Source of the DNA: Muribaculaceae bacterium
GTDB lineage: Bacteria; Bacteroidota; Bacteroidia; Bacteroidales; Muribaculaceae
Assembly (NCBI GenBank): GCA_014867205.1
Contig: WGUO01000019.1
Span: 7,254 to 71,253, forward strand
Direction: 5' to 3'
DNA length: 64,000 nucleotides
Each line of letters begins with the position of its first letter. Within the stretch, counting starts at the first letter, position 1. Positions 1-7,063 of the stretch are shown here, piece by piece. The translations under genes were made by a program, and so were the position numbers. The notes under the pieces were generated by a model. The model was not told the origin of the DNA. It did no database searches and saw only the letters and a list, made by a program, of their open reading frames with translations.

Positions 1-150
1 GCCGACCTTGAAGAATGCAGTGGTCACCTTCTGGTCTTCCACTACTTCCTTCTTGTAGCATTTCAGTCCGAGGACAGACTCGTAATACTTGATAGCCTCC
101 TCAAGATTGGGAACTGCTATACCGATGTGCTCAATGTGTGAAATTTTCAT
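1..150 (-). CDS. mce: methylmalonyl-CoA epimerase (N-terminal 50 residues; runs off the window)
   Basis: Epimerises (R)- and (S)-methylmalonyl-CoA in the succinate-propionate pathway. Only the first 50 codons are inside the window. The protein starts MKISHIEHIGIAVPNLEEA and continues with YYESVLGLKCYKKE, the first beta-alpha-beta module of the glyoxalase/VOC fold; His8 fits the first metal ligand of the family. The start is the ATG at 148-150. The gene faces away from lpxD. Its partner mutase genes lie some 55 kb away in this window. A TAAATTTG match to the Bacteroidetes -7 element lies at 277-270 on this strand, without a clear -33 box. Confidence 0.88.
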   Translation of the reverse strand, partial: MKISHIEHIGIAVPNLEEAIKYYESVLGLKCYKKEVVEDQKVTTAFFKVG

Positions 151-526
151 TGAAGTGTTAGTTTTAGGTTATTATTGTTGATGTTTACTATCCGAATGTC
201 AAGTGTGGCGGACGGCATGTGTGAAATGTGGGCCTGCCGGTCGTCACGACACTGTTTCTCAAACGTGTGCAAATTTACTAAATTTTTCGGACTATGGGCT
301 ACAAAAAACGTCAAAAATTCAATGTGCGGATGATTTTGTAACCCGGGGGATGTCCGGGTGGGCGAAAATATCGTGAATTTTGACATTTTGACAAGTTAGA
401 TTGGCTATTGATTAGGATATTTCGTGAAAAATTCCTAATTTTGCCTGTAAATCTGAAAAAGCGGCAGCCGCAGGGTAGTCCGAGCGGCTTTCGCAGTATC
501 TACAATTTGAAAAATTAATACAGAAG
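151..526. promoter_or_regulatory. mce-lpxD divergent intergenic region
   Basis: This 376-base stretch lies between two divergent genes and I see no gene in it. A TAATTTTG at 436-443 on the plus strand matches the Bacteroidetes -7 box (TAnnTTTG) and lies about 85 bases upstream of lpxD. TAAATTTG at 277-270 on the minus strand could serve mce. Neither has a convincing TTTG at the right -33 spacing, so both are tentative. Confidence 0.4.
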
Positions 527-1522
527 ATGAAAGTAACCCCGCTCCTTATCGCCTCGATGGCAGGCGGCAATGTGGAGGGTGACGAAAATATTGAGATAAC
601 GGGATTTGCCAAGATAGAGGAGGCGAAGCCCGGAGACATCTCGTTTATAGCCAACCCTAAATACGAACATTTTATCAGCACGACCAAGGCATCGGTACTA
701 CTTGTAAGTCGAGACCTGAAGAGACCCGAGGGGGAGTGTCCGACGCTGGTGCGGGTTGATGACCCTTATGCTGCCGTAGCCGGACTGCTTGCGGCGTTCG
801 AATCGCAGAAGCCGCGGCCGGTGGGCATTGAGCAGCCTGTGCATATCGCAGAGGGTGTCGAGGTGCCAGATGGAGCCTATGTCGGAGCGTTCGCATATAT
901 AGGAAAGGGAGTGCGACTGGGACGCAACGTCAAGATATATCCTCAGGCATATGTCGGCGATGGTGTGACAATCGGAGATGACACGGTGATACGCGCCGGA
1001 GTACGTATATACGAGGGATGTGAGATCGGCAACAGGTGCATAATCCACAGTGGCGCTGTCATAGGTGCCGATGGGTTCGGTTTCGCACCACTGCCCGACG
1101 GCTCGTACGAGAAGATAGCCCAGATTGGGAATGTTGTCATTGAGGATGATGTGGAGATAGGCGCCAATACGACTGTCGACCGTGCGACATTCGGCTGCAC
1201 CCGGGTTGGCAAGGGTACAAAACTTGACAACCTGATTCAGATAGCCCATAACGTGGAGCTGGGACGCAACAATGTCTTCGCCGCCCAGACAGGCGTTGCC
1301 GGGTCGACAAAGATCGGATCAGACAACCGTGTAGGGGGCCAGTGCGGCTTTGCCGGACATATCCATGTCGGCGACCGCAACGAGATAGGAGCCCAGTCGG
1401 GTATACCCAACAACGTCGGCGATGGTAGACGCATAATCGGTTATCCAGCGATTGATGCGGTCAAGTTTGCAAGGACACAGGTCTATCTGTCGCGTCTCCC
1501 CGAACTCTTTAAGAAAAAATAA
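527..1522 (+). CDS. lpxD: UDP-3-O-acylglucosamine N-acyltransferase LpxD
   Basis: Third step of lipid A synthesis: transfers a 3-hydroxyacyl chain from ACP to the 2-amino group of UDP-3-O-acylglucosamine, in the cytoplasm. The 331-residue protein has the short N-terminal uridine-binding domain (about residues 1-100) and then hexapeptide repeats of the left-handed beta helix (IGKGVRLGRNVKIYPQ, IGDDTVIRAGVRIYEG and so on). GADGFGFAPLPDG and the catalytic-His segment IQIAHNVELG are both present. It heads the operon lpxD-lpxC/fabZ-lpxA with a 13-base gap to the next gene. Length and order are typical of Bacteroidetes. No anomalies seen. Confidence 0.97.
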   Translation: MKVTPLLIASMAGGNVEGDENIEITGFAKIEEAKPGDISFIANPKYEHFISTTKASVLLVSRDLKRPEGECPTLVRVDDPYAAVAGLLAAFESQKPRPVGIEQPVHIAEGVEVPDGAYVGAFAYIGKGVRLGRNVKIYPQAYVGDGVTIGDDTVIRAGVRIYEGCEIGNRCIIHSGAVIGADGFGFAPLPDGSYEKIAQIGNVVIEDDVEIGANTTVDRATFGCTRVGKGTKLDNLIQIAHNVELGRNNVFAAQTGVAGSTKIGSDNRVGGQCGFAGHIHVGDRNEIGAQSGIPNNVGDGRRIIGYPAIDAVKFARTQVYLSRLPELFKKK

Positions 1523-1535
1523 ACGAAACAACAAT

Positions 1536-2921
1536 ATGAAGCAACTGACCTTAAACGATTCCTTCACCGTCAGCGGCAAGGGACTTCATTCCGGGCTGCA
1601 GATAGAGGCGAAGTTTATGCCAGCGCCAGAGAATACCGGATACAAATTCCGTCGAGTGGACCTTGAGGGCGAGCCGATGATCGACGCCATAGCAGAGAAT
1701 GTGGTAGACACATGCCGCGGCACAGTGGTAGGTGACCGCAAGGGGAATGTGGTAAGTACAATAGAGCACGCGATGGCTGCGCTTTATGCCGCAGGCATAG
1801 ATAACTGCATCATCGAGGTGAACGGTCCGGAGCTCCCCATTCTTGATGGCAGCGCCGAGGAATATGTAGAAAAAATAGAGAGTGTGGGCCTTGTCGAGCA
1901 GAATGCCGACAAGGACTTTTATATTATAAAGGAGAAGACACAGTTCAAGGACGAAGAGACTGGATCGACGCTGACCATATATCCTGACGACGGATTCAGC
2001 GTGGAGTGCATGGTGGAATACAACTCCGCTGTCCTTCCCAACCAGTTCGCGGTACTCGACGACCTCGCCGAGTTCAAGCAGGAGGTGGCCAAGGCCCGTA
2101 CATTTGTGTTCGTGCGGGAGATCGAGCAACTTGTCGAGGCCAACCTCATCAAGGGAGGTGACCTTGACAACGCTATAGTCATCTATGACCAGCAGGTGCC
2201 TCAGGAGCGTATCGACCACATCTGTGACGTCATGAACGTTCCCCACATGCATATCAACAAGCTCGGATACATAAATCCCAAGCCTCTCGTCTGGGACAAC
2301 GAGCCTGCGCGTCACAAGATAATGGATGTGATAGGGGATCTGGCGCTTATCGGCCGGCCGCTGAAGGGCCGCGTCGTAGCGGTCCGTCCCGGCCATACGG
2401 TAAACAATAAGTTTACACGGATGGTGCGTCACGAAGTCAAGCATACGGAGATTCAGGCACCCATCTACAATCCTAACGTCGCTCCGGTAATCGACATCAA
2501 CGGCATCCGGAAACTGATACCCCACCGCTATCCGTTCCTGCTGATCGACAAGGTTATAGAAATCGACAAAAAGCATGTTGTCGCAGTCAAGAACGTCACG
2601 GTAAACGAACCTTTCTTCCAGGGGCACTTTCCCCAGGAGCCTGTCATGCCCGGAGTGCTTCAGGTCGAGGCGATGGCTCAGGCGGCAGGTGTGCTTGTGC
2701 TCAATTTCTTAGAAGAGCCTGAGAAATATTCAACATATTTCCTCAAGATTGACAATGTCAAGTTCAGGCAGAAGGTCGTGCCCGGAAACACCCTTCTGAT
2801 GAATGTATCGCTCATGACCGAGATACGCCGAGGCTGTGCCATTGTCAAGGGCTATGCGTTTGTCGGAGAGAAGGTTGTGTGCGAGGCCGAGTTTATGGCC
2901 CAAATCATCAAAAACAAGTAA
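1536..2921 (+). CDS. lpxC: bifunctional UDP-3-O-acyl-GlcNAc deacetylase / 3-hydroxyacyl-ACP dehydratase (LpxC-FabZ fusion)
   Basis: A 461-residue fusion. Residues 1 to about 300 are LpxC, the zinc deacetylase that commits UDP-GlcNAc to lipid A; zinc-site motifs are visible as IEHAMAAL and RHKIMDVIGDLAL. The last 150 residues are FabZ, with IPHRYPFLLIDKV and the active-site loop GHFPQEPVMPGVLQVEAM. Joining the two lets one polypeptide act in both lipid A and fatty acid synthesis. The fusion is well known in Bacteroidetes. I chose the ATG at 1536, just downstream of the lpxD stop. An in-frame ATG at 1452 would add 28 residues without family similarity and overlap lpxD by 71 bases. Confidence 0.96.
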   Translation: MKQLTLNDSFTVSGKGLHSGLQIEAKFMPAPENTGYKFRRVDLEGEPMIDAIAENVVDTCRGTVVGDRKGNVVSTIEHAMAALYAAGIDNCIIEVNGPELPILDGSAEEYVEKIESVGLVEQNADKDFYIIKEKTQFKDEETGSTLTIYPDDGFSVECMVEYNSAVLPNQFAVLDDLAEFKQEVAKARTFVFVREIEQLVEANLIKGGDLDNAIVIYDQQVPQERIDHICDVMNVPHMHINKLGYINPKPLVWDNEPARHKIMDVIGDLALIGRPLKGRVVAVRPGHTVNNKFTRMVRHEVKHTEIQAPIYNPNVAPVIDINGIRKLIPHRYPFLLIDKVIEIDKKHVVAVKNVTVNEPFFQGHFPQEPVMPGVLQVEAMAQAAGVLVLNFLEEPEKYSTYFLKIDNVKFRQKVVPGNTLLMNVSLMTEIRRGCAIVKGYAFVGEKVVCEAEFMAQIIKNK

Positions 2922-2931
2922 AGCTTCTGCA

Positions 2932-3705
2932 ATGAGCAATTTTTATAAAGTAAGTCCCGATGCAAAGATCGGGAACAATGTGCAGATAGGTGATTTCTCG
3001 ACAATCTATGAGGATGTCGAGATCGGCGATAACTGCGTTATATATGGAAATGTGACTATATTTCCGGGCGCCCGTATCGGCAGCGGCGTCACTATTTTTC
3101 CGGGCGCGGTTATTTCCGCGATTCCCCAGGATCTTAAGTTCCATGGCGAGGAGACATTCGCCTATGTTGGCGATGGCACTACCCTGCGTGAGTGTGTGAC
3201 CGTCAACCGCGGCACAGCATCCAAGGGTAAGACGGTAGTAGGCAAGAACTGCCTTATAATGGCATACAACCACATCGCCCATGACTGCCGCATCGGTGAT
3301 CGTGTCATCATGTCGAACGCGTGCCAGCTTGCTGGCGAGGTTCAGGTAGATGACGCAGCCGTGATAGGAGGGGGTAGCCTTATCCACCAGTTCTGCCATC
3401 TGGGCCGCAATATAATGCTTCAGGGGGGAGCCCTTGTCAATAAGGATATACCTCCCTTTGTCAAGGCGGCGCGCGAACCTATCTCCTATGTCGGACTCAA
3501 CTCTGTCGGACTGCACCGCAATCATTTCACCGACGAGGAGATAAAACAGATCGCCGACATATACCGCATCATATATCTGAGTGACCTCAATGTGACAAAC
3601 GCAGTCAAGGTGATCCTCGATACTCTGCCTGAGACAGATTTCCGCACGGAGATCGTTGACTTCGTGACGAACTCGGGCCGTGGCATCATCCGCTCTGCAA
3701 TCTAA
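2932..3705 (+). CDS. lpxA: acyl-ACP--UDP-N-acetylglucosamine O-acyltransferase LpxA
   Basis: First acyl transfer of lipid A synthesis: puts a 3-hydroxyacyl chain on the 3-OH of UDP-GlcNAc. The 257-residue protein is a run of hexapeptide repeats, with the catalytic His in MAYNHIAHDCRIGD and a C-terminal helical domain ending FVTNSGRGIIRSAI. The start at 2932 is 10 bases after the lpxC stop; a longer in-frame start at 2836 would lie inside lpxC and is rejected. It is the last gene of the lipid A operon and is followed by a strong hairpin at 3731-3764. Confidence 0.96.
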   Translation: MSNFYKVSPDAKIGNNVQIGDFSTIYEDVEIGDNCVIYGNVTIFPGARIGSGVTIFPGAVISAIPQDLKFHGEETFAYVGDGTTLRECVTVNRGTASKGKTVVGKNCLIMAYNHIAHDCRIGDRVIMSNACQLAGEVQVDDAAVIGGGSLIHQFCHLGRNIMLQGGALVNKDIPPFVKAAREPISYVGLNSVGLHRNHFTDEEIKQIADIYRIIYLSDLNVTNAVKVILDTLPETDFRTEIVDFVTNSGRGIIRSAI

Positions 3706-3730
3706 TAGACGAAATAGACTTAATAAAGAC

Positions 3731-3764
3731 CAGGCCGGTAAATCGTAAAGGATTTACCGGCCTG
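3731..3764. terminator. bidirectional terminator, lpxA / SDR
   Basis: Perfect 14-bp inverted repeat (caggccggtaaatc and its complement) with a 6-base loop, between convergent genes. On the minus strand the stem is followed by a T-rich tract (gtctttatta). Confidence 0.8.
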
Positions 3765-3768
3765 CTGC

Positions 3769-5235
3769 CTATTCATAGACTTCATCCTCATCGGGGGAGT
3801 GGCTGTCGAGCCATATCTGCGCGAGAAATGGATTAACCATTGCCTCGGCGTCGTAACGCCATGGGGCAGGCAAGCAGTCGGGACACCAGTGTCCACCCTT
3901 CAGCACAAGTCTCGGCGAGGCAGAGAATGTGTGACCGAACGCGCATCTCCATTCGAGCGGAGTGTCAAGGTCTCCCGTAAGCATTGACTCGGAAAGGCAC
4001 TCACCCCCGCGGAAGCGTGCCGCCTGCCTCATGTCGTCAAGGTCGAGCGCAGACTCGGGCTTTGTCTCGTCGTATCCGTGAGAGATTCGTACCGGATACT
4101 CTGAGGGGCGGCTTAGGTCGAAGTCACGCCAGGAAGGGATGGCTTGCTGGGCAGTTCGGCTTCCGAAATAAGCCTTGACGCGGTCCTCGCAGTCGTCCCT
4201 GCGCAGCCAGTCGAGAGTGCCGAGTCCCTTTGTACGCGCTACTGCCTTCATGGCGGCCTTGATGACGAAGGCGGGAACAATAGGCGTAAGGCTCATCCAC
4301 CATGGCATCTTGCGGGCCATTCGGCGGAAATAATCCTCGGCAGTGATCTGCTCGCGGAATGGGACAATCTCCTGCAGACGGTCTGAATCCTCGTACCATT
4401 CGCCATGAAAATTGCGGGTGGCGAACCATGAGGTGTCGAATACCTTCTCGGGGGGAGGACAGCCAAGGGTCTTCAGCAGGAGTCTCTCGAACTCGTAGTT
4501 CGTCAGCCGGAACTCACGTCCGCTCCCTATATTGTAAAAGTTCTTCCAGAACGACTCGGGAACTGTCGGCTCGCATATGTTTGCCATGAGGCGTGCGGAA
4601 TCCTCTACTGTGGCCCATTCGAGCACTCCTCGTAGGGGAACATGGAATGAAATCGGATCCGATCCTTTGAAAATAAGTCCTTTATGCAGAATTCCCGACT
4701 GGCGGAGGCAAGCCCAGCGCTTGAGTCCTGACTCAGCCACAATCCGTTCGGCCTTAATTTTCGAGACACCGTAATAATCGAACACTCCCGTCATGACGGG
4801 GTCTCCCGTGCGTCCCCAGTGGTGCGGCTCATGACGGTGTGAAGTCTCCGCCACGCTTCCGATATATACCAGACGCACGTCATCGCGGTCAGGGCGTTCC
4901 AAAATGGCGTCGACCACATTACGAGCCGCTCCGACGTTGACCTTGAGGGTCTTGGCCGGATAATGGTCGGCAAGTGGTGACACCATGCCTCCTATATGCA
5001 GCACGAAGTCCGCCTGGCCCATGGCTTTTTTCACATCGTCGGGATTCATAAGATCTCCCCAGACAACTGTTACGCCCTTCATCGCCATATATGGCTTAAG
5101 TTTCTTTCTGTTTTTCTTGCCAGGGCGTGCCAGCAGACGGATGTCAAACCTGTCAAGCCTTCCGGAGAACTCCTTGAGAGTCTCGAATCCCATTACGCCG
5201 GTTCCACCGGTTATAAATACTGTCCTTTTCTTCAT
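3769..5235 (-). CDS. NAD(P)-dependent extended SDR (epimerase/dehydratase type) with C-terminal zinc-knuckle domain
   Basis: A 488-residue oxidoreductase. Residues 1 to about 330 form an extended short-chain dehydrogenase: the nucleotide-binding turn GGTGVMGFETL at 10-20, an IGSVAE segment giving the catalytic Ser, and YYGVSK giving the Tyr-Lys pair. An amphipathic stretch near 330-350 (MPWWMSLTPIVPAFVIKAAM) may touch the membrane. The last 90 residues are extra: they hold C-x(n)-WRCAFGHTF and, 14 residues later, CPDC, a Cys/His pattern like zinc-ribbon or treble-clef domains. The substrate is unknown; SDRs of this type act on nucleotide sugars, sterols or polyketides. It probably shares a transcript with the upstream membrane-protein gene (37-base gap). 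The fusion is the odd feature. Confidence 0.8.
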   Translation of the reverse strand: MKKRTVFITGGTGVMGFETLKEFSGRLDRFDIRLLARPGKKNRKKLKPYMAMKGVTVVWGDLMNPDDVKKAMGQADFVLHIGGMVSPLADHYPAKTLKVNVGAARNVVDAILERPDRDDVRLVYIGSVAETSHRHEPHHWGRTGDPVMTGVFDYYGVSKIKAERIVAESGLKRWACLRQSGILHKGLIFKGSDPISFHVPLRGVLEWATVEDSARLMANICEPTVPESFWKNFYNIGSGREFRLTNYEFERLLLKTLGCPPPEKVFDTSWFATRNFHGEWYEDSDRLQEIVPFREQITAEDYFRRMARKMPWWMSLTPIVPAFVIKAAMKAVARTKGLGTLDWLRRDDCEDRVKAYFGSRTAQQAIPSWRDFDLSRPSEYPVRISHGYDETKPESALDLDDMRQAARFRGGECLSESMLTGDLDTPLEWRCAFGHTFSASPRLVLKGGHWCPDCLPAPWRYDAEAMVNPFLAQIWLDSHSPDEDEVYE

Positions 5236-5272
5236 AAATCCTTGCTATAGCGGGTGTCTGGAGGGGAATGTG

Positions 5273-5947
5273 TCAGTCAGAATCACGGTCATTCTCGTAT
5301 CTTCTGTTCAGTACCTTTTCCATGTGTTCCCTGTAGCGACGCCTCATCTTTTCCCTCCTTGTTTCTTTCTGTCTTGTCATAATCTTCTCCGGCAGATGCG
5401 GATGCGAAGTGTCGAGCATCCTGATGCCGAGGGGACCCGTAAGCACATCAAGGTGAATTGTGTCGCCCTTGCACACCTGATTGTAAATTTTTCTGGAGAT
5501 GTCAAAGTCGCGGGTTGTGCCATTGTCGGTCCTGACCTCAAGGCAGTACACCTGATAAGGCTGCCCCCTGGTATATGTGCGCCTGCCGACGCGCTTAGAC
5601 CGGTAGCGGGTCTGGCGGTAGACCTTCTCGACGCAGGCGTCGATGCTTCCTGTCGGGCTGCCGCAGGCATAGTTCACAACAAGGGCCGAACAGAGCAACA
5701 ACGGGAAGATGAAGAGAACATGGCATGCCATGTTCAGAGCCACATTGTCGCTGCCGGTAATCCACTTCCATACTCCTCTGAGCGGTAGTGCGAGAGGCAC
5801 AGTCACAACCAGCGCGATGCATACAGGAATCCACCTCGGAGTGAGTGAATCACGCAACATCAGATAACAACCCGCGGCGCACATCAAGGCGATTGTCGCC
5901 ATCATTCCGCCGGCTATTATCCGCGCGGCCTCTTTGCCTTTTCCCAT
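5273..5947 (-). CDS. uncharacterised membrane protein with basic C-terminal tail
   Basis: 224 residues, not recognised. Three hydrophobic segments are visible (about 8-30, 40-58 and 76-95). They are followed by a soluble domain with RSKRVGRRTYTRGQ and a beta-rich stretch, and a tail very rich in Arg, Lys and Glu (RQKETRREKMRRRYREHMEK) that is probably a charged helix. It lies 37 bases upstream of the SDR gene on the same strand, so co-expression is likely, but nothing in the sequence gives its role. Confidence 0.65.
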   Translation of the reverse strand: MGKGKEAARIIAGGMMATIALMCAAGCYLMLRDSLTPRWIPVCIALVVTVPLALPLRGVWKWITGSDNVALNMACHVLFIFPLLLCSALVVNYACGSPTGSIDACVEKVYRQTRYRSKRVGRRTYTRGQPYQVYCLEVRTDNGTTRDFDISRKIYNQVCKGDTIHLDVLTGPLGIRMLDTSHPHLPEKIMTRQKETRREKMRRRYREHMEKVLNRRYENDRDSD

Positions 5948-6119
5948 ATGTCTGTGTAAGGTCTAACTTTGAACGTGGATACGACTTTAGATTGAAGCGA
6001 CTTGCTGAAGCCCCACTGCGCCGGTTTCCCGGGGACAAAATTACAAAAAAAGAGTGTAAACGCGATAAGATTGACCGATTTTGGTTAATTTTGTCCCCAA
6101 ATGATGAATATAGACTATT

Positions 6120-6515
6120 ATGGCAAAACAGGAATACATACAGAAGAACCGCGACTGGCTTTCGGCAAAAAGTTCTGAACCCGGAGTGACTCCGCTTGAC
6201 AGAGGAGTGTTTTACAAAGTCCTGAAGAAAGGTAATGGGGACATCCATCCCAACCGGGGGAGTGTGGTTACAGTCCATTACTCAGGAAGGACCATAAACG
6301 GGAAGACATTCGACAGCAGCCGTGGCGGCGTGGCTCCAGCCTTCCGTCTGCGTGACCTCATACCGGGCTGGATAATAGCATTGCAACAGATGAGTGTCGG
6401 CGACAGATGGGAGGTATACATACCGGCCGAGCAGGCATACGGACGCACGAGCCAGCCCGGCATACCCGGAGGCTCGGCCCTTGTGTTTGACATCGAACTG
6501 ATTGCAGTAAACTAA
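6120..6515 (+). CDS. FKBP-type peptidyl-prolyl cis-trans isomerase
   Basis: 131 residues. The FKBP domain starts near residue 45 (GSVVTVHYSGRTINGKTFDSS) and contains the family motifs IPGWIIALQQMSVGDRWEV and IPAEQAYG. It ends in ALVFDIELI, the usual last strand. It catalyses proline isomerisation and may act as a folding helper. There is no signal peptide or lipobox, unlike many Bacteroidetes FKBPs, so a cytoplasmic place is inferred. A TAATTTTG (-7 type) lies at 6086-6093. The Nudix gene follows after 14 bases, so the two are probably one transcript. Confidence 0.93.
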   Translation: MAKQEYIQKNRDWLSAKSSEPGVTPLDRGVFYKVLKKGNGDIHPNRGSVVTVHYSGRTINGKTFDSSRGGVAPAFRLRDLIPGWIIALQQMSVGDRWEVYIPAEQAYGRTSQPGIPGGSALVFDIELIAVN

Positions 6516-6529
6516 AAAACTGATATACC

Positions 6530-7039
6530 ATGAGATTTACATATTGTCCTGACTGCGGCACGCTGCTGAGCCCGCGAGATCTCGGAGATGAGAAGGAAGT
6601 ACCCTGGTGCGGGAGATGCTCGAGGCCCTGGTTCCCTGTGTTTCCTGTGGCCGTGATAGCATTGGTCTATAATGACAGGGGAGAGGTCCTGCTCCTCAGA
6701 CAGGACTATATCTCGACGGAATTCCGCAATCTTGTATCGGGTTATATCATTCCGGGCGAGGACGCGGAGACATGCGTGCGGCGAGAGATACTTGAGGAGA
6801 CAGGGCTTGAGACAGACCGACTCGAGCTTGTGCTGACCAACTGGTTCGGGCGCAAGGATATGATGATGGTGGGTTTCTTCGCTCATACGAGCGGTCATGA
6901 TCTCAGCCTGTCGGTCGAGGTTGATGACGCGTCATGGTATCCGGCTGCAGAGATACTGCAACACCTGAGTACTCGCCCCGGATCGACATCAAGGATTTTG
7001 GCCGAGAGATTTCTCTCCCGGCCAAGATTAACTGATTGA
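6530..7039 (+). CDS. Nudix hydrolase with N-terminal zinc ribbon (NudC-like)
   Basis: 169 residues. Two CxxC pairs near the start (CPDC at 6-9 and CGRC at 27-30) form a zinc ribbon. The Nudix box follows: GYIIPGEDAETCVRREILEE, then TGL, satisfying GX5EX7REUXEEXGU. This order resembles NudC-type NADH/dinucleotide pyrophosphatases, but the protein is shorter than E. coli NudC (about 257 residues), so the substrate is not settled. It follows the FKBP gene by 14 bases and converges with the GH35 gene. Confidence 0.88.
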   Translation: MRFTYCPDCGTLLSPRDLGDEKEVPWCGRCSRPWFPVFPVAVIALVYNDRGEVLLLRQDYISTEFRNLVSGYIIPGEDAETCVRREILEETGLETDRLELVLTNWFGRKDMMMVGFFAHTSGHDLSLSVEVDDASWYPAAEILQHLSTRPGSTSRILAERFLSRPRLTD

Positions 7040-7063
7040 GCCAGTAAAACTGAACGTCTCTGA

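Noticed and set aside
1551..2627. 358-codon open frame on the minus strand opposite lpxC/fabZ
   Set aside because: It mirrors a strongly conserved LpxC-FabZ gene and has no recognisable domain; a shadow frame.
1536..2921. LpxC-FabZ fusion as a novel architecture
   Set aside because: Well known across Bacteroidetes; ordinary for this lineage.
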